A stretch of DNA of 64,000 nt from JAFEDN01 sp963712715 (GCA_963712715.1 CAVQJI010000015.1:1-64000), one strand, 5' to 3'; numbered from the stretch's first letter, positions 19,564-29,637 are shown. The notes: a model not told the origin generated them from the sequence alone. Made by a program: numbers and translations.

Positions 19564-21483
19564 TCAGGATGTCATATAATTTTTTACTTCAGCACTATCT
19601 GAAGATAAAACTTTGTATAAAATCTCAGAAATTTTGATCGAAGTCTGCCCAAAAAAGAGAACTAAATAATCAGATTCTATAAAATATTCGTAAGTATTTT
19701 CACTATTTTTTTTAATATTTTTAGAGAATCGTATAACTAATTTTTTATTTAGTGGAAAAGAAATATATAAACTATTAATCATTTTTTTTATTTCCAAAAC
19801 ATTCAGTTTTTTTCTTACTAAGTAATTTCCGATAATTAGTACATTAATTTCAGTTGTTAATAATAAAGTAATTGCTTCATTTATAGATTCTACAATGGGT
19901 TCATAATTGTTATTTAAAGAAGTATTCAGTATCACTGATGTTCCAGTTAACTTTCCAAATGTTTGAATTAGATTCCAGAATTCTGGGTTATAGATTTTTG
20001 ATACGGATTGAATTCTTGCTGTTCCATCTACATGAGTAATTGCTCTCAGAATATCCCGTTTATCTGATTTAACAGAGACGACGAAAGTCATAAATGAATA
20101 ATCTGTGGTTGTCTTTGATAACTCAAAATAATCTTGAAATATTTTCTTCACACACTGAGGGGGCAAATGGCCGAAAATCTTCACGTTTCTTGATTATTTT
20201 ATTAATTTTTATTTTGTTTCCACTAAATCTTGGATCAGCCAGTATACTACGATGACCTAACGCTCTAGGCCCAAATTCTGACCTCCCTTGAACCCAAGCA
20301 ATTATTTCATTATTAGCGATAAGTTTTGCAGCTGTGCTGGATGGCTCCTCCAGGAATTCAAAATTTAAAAATTTGCTCCAAGCTTCTAAAGCTAATTTAA
20401 TTTCATGATCCTTTCCAACATGTGGTCCAAGAAATAAATGATTTAATTTTTTATTTTTTATAAATTGTTTTTTTTCTTTCGATCCTGCTACAGCAGCCCC
20501 CAGAGCTCCTCCAGCATCACGAGCGGCTGGCTGTACAAATATTTGATGCCAATCCCCCACTATTGAGAATTTTGCCATTGAGAGAGCAATTATGCGCAAC
20601 TCCACCCGTTAGACAAAGGTTTTGATGTCCAGTTTCTTCTTGAAAATGTTTTAAAAAATGCATTACAATAGTTTCGATAGCATGCTGAATGCCTGCAGCA
20701 AAATCTTTGTGTATTTGATTAAAAGGTTCATCGGGACGGCGTATTTCCTTTATTAGATTAAAATTGTGTATCAATTGCCATCTAGATCTAATATCACTTA
20801 AATTAAATTGTCCTTTGGGAAGCAGCTGGTAAAATTGATTAAATAGTTTTTCAAATACTTTAGGGTTTCCGTATGGAGCTAATCCCATTGCCTTTCCCTC
20901 ATCAAAGCGGTGGAAGCCTAAAAACCGAATACTATCTGTATAAAAATTACCCAATGATTGATTTATACTATGCTCGCGTAATATTTCGAGCTTGTGATTA
21001 CGATAAGACGCAATAAGTCCTGATTTTCCATCTCCAGAGCCATCAATTGAAATAACCATGGCATCGTCGAAATTAGAAATAAATATCGTCCATAAATGTG
21101 CTATATGATGGTCATAAAAAAATAGTTTTTCTCTGACGTTACTCTGAAACCGATCTTTAAAAATTCGACCAATGATTTGTCGAGCGTTACTTTGATATTT
21201 GATTAAAGGATCACGATGGATTTTGAGAAATTTTAGATTTTCATCAAAATTAATAGTAATAATATCAATTTCATCAATAGAAGTATGTCCTTCTTGAAAA
21301 GAATGCATTATCCACATTTTCAGGAAAATAGTTGGAAATGCTTTATCCAATTGAATTGTTCTTCTGCTGTGTGAGGGATTATTTTCCAAACCATTAGGCA
21401 TAGCTTTAGCATCATGTGAAGCCTATCTTGCATCCGAGTTTTCCTGAACTACTTAATCCACCATGCCAACCAAGAATAATCAT
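19564..21483 (-). pseudogene. NodU/CmcH-type carbamoyltransferase, three frameshifts
   Basis: Enzymes of this family move a carbamoyl group from carbamoyl phosphate, via carbamoyl-AMP, onto hydroxyl groups of secondary metabolites. The start at 21483 reads MIILGWHGGLSSSGKLGCKI. A frame change near 21410 leads to the N-domain with FYDHHIAHLW, ISIDGSGDGKSGL, AMGLAPYGNP and CLTGGVAHNCSLNGK. Another near 20590 leads to VQPAARDAGGALGAAV and EFGPRALGHRSILADPR. A third near 20175 leads to AITHVDGTARIQSV and the C-terminus. About 640 residues, near family size. Carbamoyltransferases are unusual in NHLP/YcaO loci as far as I know, so this is a candidate extra tailoring step. Confidence 0.85.
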
Positions 21484-21625
21484 AATCGGATGGTTATGAG
21501 TATTTTAAAATATGTAGAAAGCATATTGTATCTCCTTCCATGTTTGTAGTAATGATGATATCATTTATAAGTATTTTAAACAATAACAACCGGCAAGTCC
21601 TAATTGAAAATTTTAATGTGAAGTT

Positions 21626-21654
21626 TTGACTTTCGTTGTTTTTTCAGTTAGTAT
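21626..21654 (+). promoter_or_regulatory. Strong candidate promoter of the RiPP precursor gene
   Basis: TTGACT (21626-21631), a 17-base spacer and TAGTAT (21649-21654), 60 bases before the precursor ATG. The ribosome site GGGAGG at 21704-21709 is the best in the island, fitting high expression of a precursor peptide. Confidence 0.6.
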
Positions 21655-21714
21655 TGGCTTGTATTTATTGCCATTTTTTAATAAAATTTGTTTTATTTTA
21701 TCAGGGAGGTTTTT

Positions 21715-21984
21715 ATGGAACACAAACTAAGGGAATTGGCTAGCGTTGTTTCTAAAGCGTGGGCCGATCCGGAGTTCGAAAAAGCTTTACTTAAGGATCC
21801 CATTGCTACATTGGCTAAAGAAAATATCACGGTGCCTAAGGGAGTAAAGTTACATGTATTAAAGGATACCCATCAAGATAAGCACCTTGTTATTCCAGTG
21901 AAACCTACCGAAGAGGTTGAGGAAGATGTTTTAGATAAAATCGCTGGGGGTGACTGCGGACCAACAGCCAGTACAAGCTGGTAA
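21715..21984 (+). CDS. NHLP-type RiPP precursor peptide with 10-residue core
   Basis: 89 residues. The leader follows the nitrile-hydratase alpha-like pattern: a helix (LRELASVVSKAWADPEFEKA), LLKDPIATLAKENITVPKGV, a strand LHVLKDTHQDKHLVIPV, then VLDKIAGG. Gly-Gly is the expected C39 cleavage site, leaving the core DCGPTASTSW. The core holds one Cys, two Ser and two Thr that a YcaO enzyme could turn into thiazoline or oxazolines, plus Asp, Pro and a terminal Trp. I chose the start at 21715 because GGGAGG lies five bases upstream; an in-frame extension to 21688 is unlikely. Intact. It sits between the divergent carbamoyltransferase and the Rieske gene, 56 bases before the latter. Confidence 0.92.
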   Translation: MEHKLRELASVVSKAWADPEFEKALLKDPIATLAKENITVPKGVKLHVLKDTHQDKHLVIPVKPTEEVEEDVLDKIAGGDCGPTASTSW

Positions 21985-22039
21985 GGTTTACTATATACTC
22001 CTGCAATCCAGTAAAAATCGCTCAACAATGAGATAAACA

Positions 22040-23058
22040 ATGTTACATGATTACTGGTTTGCAGGCTGTGCAAGTTATTTATTAAGTAATAAACCTCTTG
22101 CGATACAAATTCTTAAACATAAAATAGTCTTATTTAGAAATTCTCAAGGAACACCAAAAGCTTTAAAAGATCGTTGTTGCCATCGAGGCTTTCCACTTTC
22201 CTGTGGCAGCGTGTTGCACGATAACATCATCTGCGGGTTCTCATGGTTGGCAGTATGATGGTTTTGGTCAATGTGTGAAAATACCTTCGAATACTCCTGA
22301 TCAAGAAATTCCAAATTCATTTTGTGTCCCTAGTTTTTATTGTGAAGAAAAGGACGGCTATATTTGGATTTGGATTGGTGATAGCCAGAAAAGAACTTCT
22401 ACGCCAAATCTCCCCTTGTTATCTTCACAAAGATGGAATCAGGGTTTTAAAATTGTTTCTTGTAATTATTTGCGAGCCTTGGAAATCACTTTTGATTTTG
22501 CGCATGTGTTTTTTGCCCACCCTTCTCATATGATAACCGTGGGAAGTAAACAACTTGGTTTGACAAAAAAGCAAAAAGAGATTCGGATACGCATCAAGGT
22601 TGTATTTGTTTTTCTCCCATTACAAATTATATATCGGAATCTATACCGGAGATGGCTTCGACCATGGAGTTTATCTTGCCCGGCATAATTATTTATCGTT
22701 TTTTTATTGGGAAAAAACCCGTTTTATGTATTTCAACATCGTTCCACTAGATGAAAATTCTTGCAGAATGGAATGGCTTATTTCTAATGATTTGTTTGAT
22801 GATCCCGAGAAACTCAATGGACAAAATAAAATTATACATGAAGACATAGAAATCCTGGAACTGATCCAGTGTTCATATAACGATGAGGGAAGCAATTTTG
22901 AAAAATCAGTTGAATCCGACGCTACAATGCTAACTCTTCGCAAGATTGTAAAATTTGCAGAAAAGAAGTCAACACCCTCAGATTGGGATTTGCCTGAAAG
23001 ACAAATTATTACCATTATGGCTCCAGCTATTCCAGGGGTTAATTCTCAGGATGGATAA
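22040..23058 (+). pseudogene. Rieske non-heme iron oxygenase, frameshifted
   Basis: Oxidises a substrate using a [2Fe-2S] Rieske centre and a mononuclear iron. The first reading gives MLHDYWFAGCASYLLSNKPL and DRCCHRGFPLSCG, with the first C-x-H ligands. A frame change near 22235 leads into SHGWQYDGFGQC, carrying the second ligand pair, and later EITFDFAHVFFAHPSH, which has the D-x2-H-x4-H mononuclear-iron pattern. Another change near 22590 leads to YLSFFYWEKTRFMYFNIVPL and the stop at 23058. About 340 residues, normal for oxygenase alpha subunits. No ferredoxin or reductase partner is visible nearby. Placed right after the precursor, it may hydroxylate or desaturate the core; this is inference. 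Confidence 0.8.
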
Positions 23059-23268
23059 TGCTTTTGGGACGTGTCTGTCGCGAATTCTTATTTAAGCTAC
23101 AATAGGCGGTTGAAAAATGAAGAAATATAAAAAGGTTGTTTCTGGGCTGTTTGTTTCTTTTTTTCAAACGCAGTGGCTACCATTCCAATACTTTAATCCT
23201 GGCCACAGATGATTTTGTGCCGTATTACGGTATAATGCATTTTATGTGAAAAAATGGTACAATTTTCC
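23059..23268. other. Gap between the RiPP island and the efflux operon
   Basis: Holds the second copy of the 17-bp repeat (23219-23235). Its TATAAT (23230-23235) may serve as the -10 box of the efflux operon, but no clear -35 box is seen. A short reading starting MKKYKKVVSGLFVSFF at 23117 has no usable stop-free continuation. I see no gene here. Confidence 0.35.
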
Positions 23269-24726
23269 ATGAAAAAAAAAGCGGTGCATTTCAATTCAAA
23301 GTTTAAATCTGTTTTAGTGATCCTGTTATTTTTAACCGCAGGCATCGTTTTTGGAAGTGCTTCTGCGGGCATCGATTTGGATCCTTTTCATACCGACCAG
23401 TTAACAACTCCCAATCCGCAAACTTATTGGCCTAAACCCGATAACCTGATCGTTCCAGACCTGGCCAGTCAGACGGCTCAGGAAAAGTTACCGGACAGTC
23501 CCCTGTCCTTGGCAGCAGTGACGGATTTTGCATTGCGCAATAATCCGTCTACCCGGCTGGCCTGGCAACAGGCCAGAGCCGCGGCGGCGGCGGTCGGCTT
23601 TGCAAAAAGCGCATACCTGCCGCAGATAAACGCCGGTTTTAGTTATGAGTACAATGCGTTTGTTTTTTCCTCACCGCATAGTTCATTCATCAATTATGGT
23701 CCTAATGTAAGTCTGAGTTATTTATTGCTGGATTTTGGTAACCGTAGCAACACCGTTTTGGCCGCACAATACGCGCAAATCGCCGCTAATCTCAATCAAA
23801 ATAACGTCTTTCAGCAGGTGATTCTCGAGGTGCAGGAGTCTTATTACGAAGTATTAGGCCAGCAGGCGCTGGTGTCGGCGAATCAGCTGAGTCTGAAGCA
23901 GGCCAAAACCAGTCTGGACGTAGCAGAGGCGTTGCGTGCAAATGGACTGGCGACCATCGGCGATGTTTATCAGGCGGAGGCATCCTGGGCGCAGTCCAAC
24001 CTTGACCTGCAAACCTCGCAGGGTAATTATCAAATTGCATTGGGACGATTAGCGACCGCAATGGGTTTGCCCGCCAATGCGCCGGTACGTCTGGTGGAAT
24101 TACATCAGCCCCCGAAAAGCCAGCAGGTGGGTCAGGCAGTGGCGAGATTATTGGAAAAGGCCAAACGAAATCGTCCGGATTTGTTAGCCGCGGAAGCCAG
24201 GGTTCGTCAAAGTCAGGCGCAACTGGCGGCTACCAAAGCTTCGGTGTTACCCACGGTCACTCTGAACGGTACGACGATACCCGGAAATGTTTTTACCAAT
24301 AACAAGGGAACGGATACCTCATTGACTCTGACGTTATCAGTACCGATATTTACAGGTTTTAATTACACCTACAATGTGAAGCAGGCTCAGGCACAGGTGC
24401 AGGTCTCCCAGGCAAGCCGTGATCAACTGATCCAGCAGGTGGAATTTCAGGTCTGGCAAACTTATTTTGCCCTGCAAACGGCGGAACAGAATATTGGCGC
24501 GACGGAAGTATTACTCAAAAGCGGTTTGCAGGCGAGCAACCAGGCGCTGGGACAGTATAAAAACGGTGTTGGCGATATTTTAACCGTTTTGACCACCCAG
24601 ACCACACTTGCCCGCGCGCGCGTGCAAAATATTCAGGCCCAATTAAACTGGTATATTGCTCTGGCGCAGTTAGCCGCGGCAATCGGCACATTGCAAAGTT
24701 CATCGGCACAGGATTTATTGTTATGA
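23269..24726 (+). CDS. TolC/OprM-type outer-membrane efflux protein
   Basis: Outer-membrane channel of a tripartite exporter. About 485 residues from the ATG at 23269 (an upstream in-frame ATG at 23254 lacks a better ribosome site). A basic start and hydrophobic run (VLVILLFLTAGIVFGSASA) form the signal peptide. Two homologous helical halves follow: LAAVTDFALRNNPSTRLAWQ ... LLDFGNRSNTVLAAQYA in the first and LLEKAKRNRPDLLAAEARVR ... LSVPIFTGFNYTYNVKQAQA in the second, the pattern of the OEP family. The stop overlaps the adaptor start (ATGA). Backbone GC, unlike the preceding island. It is the first of three coupled genes. Confidence 0.9.
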   Translation: MKKKAVHFNSKFKSVLVILLFLTAGIVFGSASAGIDLDPFHTDQLTTPNPQTYWPKPDNLIVPDLASQTAQEKLPDSPLSLAAVTDFALRNNPSTRLAWQQARAAAAAVGFAKSAYLPQINAGFSYEYNAFVFSSPHSSFINYGPNVSLSYLLLDFGNRSNTVLAAQYAQIAANLNQNNVFQQVILEVQESYYEVLGQQALVSANQLSLKQAKTSLDVAEALRANGLATIGDVYQAEASWAQSNLDLQTSQGNYQIALGRLATAMGLPANAPVRLVELHQPPKSQQVGQAVARLLEKAKRNRPDLLAAEARVRQSQAQLAATKASVLPTVTLNGTTIPGNVFTNNKGTDTSLTLTLSVPIFTGFNYTYNVKQAQAQVQVSQASRDQLIQQVEFQVWQTYFALQTAEQNIGATEVLLKSGLQASNQALGQYKNGVGDILTVLTTQTTLARARVQNIQAQLNWYIALAQLAAAIGTLQSSSAQDLLL

Positions 24727-25859
24727 GAAAATCGACGCGAATGCGTTTAATACTAGCTATTCTTATTCTGATCGCAATTTGTGGCTTTATCTGGTGGTAT
24801 ACCAAGCCCGCCAATATTGAAGGAAAATTCGCTAAAGGCTCTGCGGTTTATTCCGTAAAAGTGATCCATCCCCAATACAAACCCATGCCAGTGGTTATGC
24901 AGCAGACGGGTAGTGTCGAAGCTGAGCAATCGGTGAATATCATTCCCCAGGCTTCAGGAGTTTTAAAAAAAATTAATATCACTCAGGGTCAGACCGTTGC
25001 GGCTGGACAATTGTTGTTTGAGATAGAGCCCGCCGTATACACCGCCAATGTCGCTCAGGCACAGGCAAACCTGTCGCGTGATTTGGCGCAATTATCTTTC
25101 CTGAAGGCGACCGCCAGCCGTTACGAAGGGCTGGCTAAATTGGAATACGTCACCCGGCAACAGTATGACCAGTCGGTGACCGCGGTGAAAGAACAGGAAG
25201 CCGTCGTGGCCGCTGATCAGGCCCAGTTAGAGCAACAGAAAATTCAACTAAGCTATACCCAGATCCACTCGCCGATCAGTGGCCGGGCGGGCGTCATCAA
25301 TGTTCACGTTGGTGAATTAATGAGTGCTAACAGCCCGACACCTCTGGTGGTCATTAACCGTTTGGAAAATGTTTTAATTAATTTCAATATTCCCCAGGAC
25401 CGTTTGCACGATTTACTGGCTTACCAGCGTGCCGGCACTCTGAAACTGGTTGTGCTCAATGAAAGCGGCGATCAGAAATTGGCGGAAGGGGAGTTGGCTT
25501 TTGTCGGTAATATTGTCAGTGGCCAGACGGGGACGGTGCAGCTTAAAGGTAAAGTTGCCAATCCCGACTGGATATTGTGGCCCGGCCAGCTGGTGACAGT
25601 CAGGCTGATTTTCACCATACAACCTCACGCCCTGGTAATCCCCAGTGGGAGTGTGCAACTGGGTCAAAAAGGCAATTACGTTTATCTCGTGAAAGATAAT
25701 AAAGCCGAGATTCAGCCGATCGATATTGATCGGGAAGTCGGCAGTGAAACCATTGTCGCCAAAGGTCTGCAACCGCCTGATCAGGTAATCTCAGAGATAC
25801 CACCCGGGTTACAGAAAGGGTCCAGGTGCGCATCACAGGACAACCATGAATATTTCTAA
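24723..25859 (+). CDS. RND efflux periplasmic adaptor (MdtA/AcrA-like)
   Basis: Bridges the inner-membrane RND pump and the outer-membrane channel. 378 residues: an N-terminal span (LILAILILIAICGFIWWYTK), a lipoyl half (SGVLKKINITQGQTVAAGQL), an alpha hairpin (about residues 105-165, rich in Ala/Gln/Glu), the second lipoyl half (IHSPISGRAGVINVHVGELM), and beta-barrel and membrane-proximal domains (ILWPGQLVTVRLIF, IPSGSVQLGQKG). It overlaps the channel gene by 4 bases and the pump gene by 14. The anchor is a membrane span with no lipobox Cys, so it is probably not a lipoprotein. Substrate unknown. Confidence 0.9.
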   Translation: MRKSTRMRLILAILILIAICGFIWWYTKPANIEGKFAKGSAVYSVKVIHPQYKPMPVVMQQTGSVEAEQSVNIIPQASGVLKKINITQGQTVAAGQLLFEIEPAVYTANVAQAQANLSRDLAQLSFLKATASRYEGLAKLEYVTRQQYDQSVTAVKEQEAVVAADQAQLEQQKIQLSYTQIHSPISGRAGVINVHVGELMSANSPTPLVVINRLENVLINFNIPQDRLHDLLAYQRAGTLKLVVLNESGDQKLAEGELAFVGNIVSGQTGTVQLKGKVANPDWILWPGQLVTVRLIFTIQPHALVIPSGSVQLGQKGNYVYLVKDNKAEIQPIDIDREVGSETIVAKGLQPPDQVISEIPPGLQKGSRCASQDNHEYF

Positions 25860-28800
25860 ATTTTTCATCGAACGGCCGGTAGCGACCATTGTGCTGACAG
25901 CAGCCTTGGTGCTATTTGGTTGGGGGGCCTATAAAGCCTTACCGATTAGCGAATTACCAGAGGTCGATTTCCCTGTTATTATGGTCACCGCCAACCTGAC
26001 CGGCGCGGATCCTGAAACCATGGCCACTACCGTGGCGTCCCTCTGGAAAAACAATTTAGCGCTATTCCTGGTTTAGACGAAATGAGTTCAACGAGTAACT
26101 CCGGCCAGACCACTATTATTTTGCAATTTTCGCTAGATCGTGACATTGATTCGGCTGCAGGGGACGTGCAAACCGCAATTGCCCAAACGACCCGTAACTT
26201 ACCGGCGGAAATGACCACGCCACCGATGATGCGTAAAGTAAATCCCTCCGCTTCGCCGATTATGTTTCTGGCGTTGACCGGGGAAAATATCCCGCTGACG
26301 ACGTTGGACGATTACGCAGAAACTTATATCGCGCAGCGATTATCGATGATTTCAGGGGTTGCCCAGGTGCAGGTTTATGGCAGCCAGCAATACGCGGTAC
26401 GCATTCATCTAAATCCCCGCGCTATTTCCGCGCGCGGACTGGGTAACACCAGCGTCATCAGCGCGATCCAATCGGCCACGGCGACACAGGCGGCGGGATC
26501 TTTGCAGACTCCGGAGAGCACTAATGTAAAAGCCGGCAACACATTCAATACCGCCACTGATTTTAATCAGATGATTATTGGCTTTACTCAAAATGCGCCG
26601 GTGCGTTTGCAGGATGTGGGTAAGGCTGAAGACAGTGTCGTCAACGATCAGGTCGCGGCCTGGTATAATAGCGATCGTACGATCATGTTGGCGATTCAGC
26701 GTCAGCCGGGTTCCAATACCGTGGCGGTAGCCAATGCGGTGAAAAAATTATTACCTAAATTAACCCAGAGCCTGCCGGGCGGCGCTCATCTGGAGAAATC
26801 TTACGACCGGTCCTTATTTATTCACCACACGCTCAATGAAATGAAATTAACTCTGGTGATCGCATTGGTTTCTGGTCGCCGGGATTTATTTTGCTGTTTT
26901 TGGGAAATATTTCCTCGACTTTTATTGCCGCTATTTCCCTGCCAGTGGCATTGCTGGGGACTTTTATCGTGATGTATCTGTTAGGCTACAACCTGGATAC
27001 GTTATCGTTGATTGGTCTGGTGCTGGCGGTAGGCTTTATTGTCGACGATGCGATTGTGGTTTTGGAAAACATCGTCCGTTATTTGGAGGAGGGATGTAAT
27101 CGCCTGCAAGCGGCGCTGAAAGGAAGTCAGGAAATTGTATTTACCGTTATTTCAATGACGTTATCACTCGTGGCGGTATTTATTCCGCTGATCTTTATGG
27201 GCGGTATTATTGGGCGCCTGTTCCGTGAATTTTCTATCGTGGTGAGTATCTCCATATTAATTTCGGGAATAGTGGCGCTGACGCTAACCCCGATGCTGTG
27301 CGCGCAATTGCTGAAACCAAAAAAAGCGAATCATTCGTTTTTTCCGTGGTTTGAGCGGCTGTTTAATAATAGTAAAAATCTATACGAACGCAGTTTACGC
27401 TGGTCGTTGGAGAATAAGCGGATGGTGCTGGGACTCAGCGCTATTCTGCTGGTGGCGACGATCGGATTATTCGCGGCTGTGCCCAAAGGGTTTATGGCGT
27501 CGGAAGACCAGGGGCTTTTATATGCATTCACAAAAGTTCCCATCGGTCTGCCATTTAAAGATTTTGCGCAGCGTCAGCAGGCTTTGGTGTCCATCGTCTC
27601 CGCTAATCCAAACGTTGCGAGCGTCATATCCAGTGTCGGACAAAAAAGCGGCCGCGGCGCCAGCAATGGCGGGATGCTGTTTATTCGCCTAAAACCAAAC
27701 GCCAAACGCCCTTTAAACGCCGATGAAACCATTGCGCAATTGCGTCAACAAACTCATTCGGTATTTGGAATACAGGTCAGTTTTATGAATCCCCCGCCGC
27801 TGCAAATGGGAAGTAAATCCTCAAACGCCAGCTATCAATATATTTTGCAGGGCAGTGATTTAAAGCAATTGCAGGAAACAGCGCTCGGCTTTCAGGAAAA
27901 ACTGGCGAAAATTCCGGGCATCAAAGACGTTGATAATGATCTGGATTTAACCAATCCGGAATTGCGGGTGAAAGTTCTGCCCAATCGAGCCGCGGCGTTG
28001 GGGATTACCACCGCCGCCGTGGAAACAGCGCTTTATAATGCTTATGGACAGAGGCAGATTGGTACGGTTTATACTCCTACGGATCAATTTCCGGTTATTG
28101 TGGACGTATCCACCAATTTTCAGAAAAATACCAATGCGCTTCAATCCATTGATGTGGCGGCTGCTAATGGCGCACTGGTGCCATTGAGTTCCATCGCGGT
28201 GATTGAGCGGGGAGTGGGGCCTTCGAGCGTCAATCATTTCGGGCAATTACCGTCGGTGGCTGTGACTTATAACCTGGCGCTGGGAACTTCTTTGGGGGCC
28301 GTGAATCAAAAGATAACCGATCTGGCGCGGAGTTTACCCCAAGGCGTCAGCGGTGGTTTTGGCGGATCCGCGCAGGTTTTTATGTCCTCCACTCATACAT
28401 TGCCGATACTGTTGCTGGTAACCATTTTTGTCATTTATGTCGTGCTGGCCATTCTGTATGAACATTTTCTGCATCCTATCACTATTCTAACGGCGTTACC
28501 GTTTGCCGCGTTCGGGGCGCTCATCATGCTGATGCTATTCCATCTGCAGTTAGATTTATTTAGTTTTATCGGTATTATTTTACTGGTGGGGCTGGTCAAG
28601 AAAAATGGCATTATGATGGTGGATTTTGCCGTCGAGGCCCGGCGTAAACAGAATATGGATGCCAAAGAAGCGATTATCCGCGCCTGCCTGATCCGCTTCC
28701 GCCCGATTATGATGACCACGATGACCGCGATTTTATCTTCCCTGCCATTAGCCATTGGTTTAGGAGCGGGCAGTGAAGCCCGCCGATCGATGGGTGTCGC

Positions 28801-28897
28801 CGTCGTGGGAGGATTATTATTTTCACAGTTGCTGACCCTGTTTGTGACGCCGGTTTTCTATCTGGTCATGGAAAAATTCAAACGGAATTCTCGCTAA
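25846..28897 (+). pseudogene. RND multidrug efflux transporter (MdtB/AcrB-like), two frameshifts
   Basis: Proton-driven inner-membrane pump of about 1,015 residues. The start reads MNISKFFIERPVATIVLTAA. A missing base in a C-run near 26042 breaks the conserved VASPLEKQF segment; the second frame reads through the first pore domain (GVAQVQVYGSQQYAVRIHL) and breaks near 26870 inside the second membrane helix. The third frame continues with GFIVDDAIVVLENIVRYLEE, whose Asp pair is the proton-relay site, to the end. All twelve-helix landmarks are visible. The two breaks cost one base each, so indel error in the sequence is plausible. Overlaps the adaptor by 14 bases. Confidence 0.9.
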
Positions 28898-28916
28898 GTA
28901 CAGTGGGAATTCCTTC

Positions 28917-29339
28917 CTACTTAAATTCCCAGGGATTTAAAATTTTAACTTTGGTGGGCTCGAAATCTTCGACGTTTCTAGTGACAACCGTCATTCCATG
29001 CACTAATGCACTGGCTGCTATAATGGCATCTCGATCGGAACGTGGGTTTGGCACATGCAATTTGGCGCAGCGCTGTGCTATTGCGACATCAATGGCGATG
29101 ATGCGATCAGAAAATGCAGGCAAAACATGGGTGTTAATCCAGGAACGTAATATGGCTCCTTGTTGAGGATCCCGTCTTTCGGCTAGTAATATGCCGGTTT
29201 CAAGCTCTAAAATAGTAATCACAGATAGAAACAGAGTTGTTGCAGAAACGCTATTGGCCCATCGAACAACGTTCTTATCTGATTTGCCTGATTTAGCTTT
29301 TCTGAGTTCAGAAATAATATTAGTATCCAGCAAATACAT
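28917..29339 (-). CDS. PIN-domain toxin (VapC/FitB-like)
   Basis: 140-residue PIN ribonuclease toxin. It starts MYLLDTNIISELRKAKSG, giving the first acidic residue (DTN), then carries the conserved Glu in ITILELETGI, and DRDAIIAASALVHG with the later catalytic Asp pair, ending VVTRNVEDFEPTKVKILNPW. Such proteins cleave tRNA or rRNA when free of antitoxin. The FitB-like branch has this ELRKAK N-terminus and NPW end. It is coupled to its antitoxin: the antitoxin TAA shares its last A with this ATG. Intact. Confidence 0.9.
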   Translation of the reverse strand: MYLLDTNIISELRKAKSGKSDKNVVRWANSVSATTLFLSVITILELETGILLAERRDPQQGAILRSWINTHVLPAFSDRIIAIDVAIAQRCAKLHVPNPRSDRDAIIAASALVHGMTVVTRNVEDFEPTKVKILNPWEFK

Positions 29340-29596
29340 TAGGTTAAGTCCGTTGGTCGAAAAATTTTAGTCTTTACACGAGGTGGCTCGAAATCGATAT
29401 CGGCAGCTTCAGGCATCGCCAGCAAATCGACAATGCTTTCTTTTTTCTCAAGGATCTTTTGATATTGTTCCATGGTTAACAAAACATGTGCAACATGTCC
29501 GCGATCAGTAATGAAAACCGGTCCCCGGAAAGCCCTTTTTTTGGCTTTACTCACATCATGATTAAATTCTCTACTGGAGATAGTGGTGATAGTCAT
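29339..29596 (-). CDS. Phd/YefM-type antitoxin
   Basis: 85 residues. The N-terminal MTITTISSREFNHDVSKAKK and PVFITDRGHVAHVLLTMEQY match Phd/YefM antitoxins, which bind DNA with this part and neutralise the toxin with the tail (IDFEPPRVKTKIFRPTDLT). It is upstream of the PIN toxin and overlaps it by one base. A palindrome in the promoter region (29653-29666) is a candidate autoregulatory operator. Intact. Confidence 0.88.
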   Translation of the reverse strand: MTITTISSREFNHDVSKAKKRAFRGPVFITDRGHVAHVLLTMEQYQKILEKKESIVDLLAMPEAADIDFEPPRVKTKIFRPTDLT

Positions 29597-29637
29597 AGAA
29601 ACAACCCCTTTTGATTGAATAATTCATACCTGATTTA

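Noticed and set aside
23117..23230. Reading starting MKKYKKVVSGLFVSFF between the Rieske and TolC genes
   Set aside because: It stops after about 31 codons. A shifted frame gives ILATDDFVPYYGIM, but I recognise neither and found no continuation.
23269..28897. RND/TolC operon as dedicated exporter of the island peptide
   Set aside because: The island has its own HlyD/ABC1/ABC2 set; GC and gene style of the RND operon match the backbone, and tripartite RND pumps are general.
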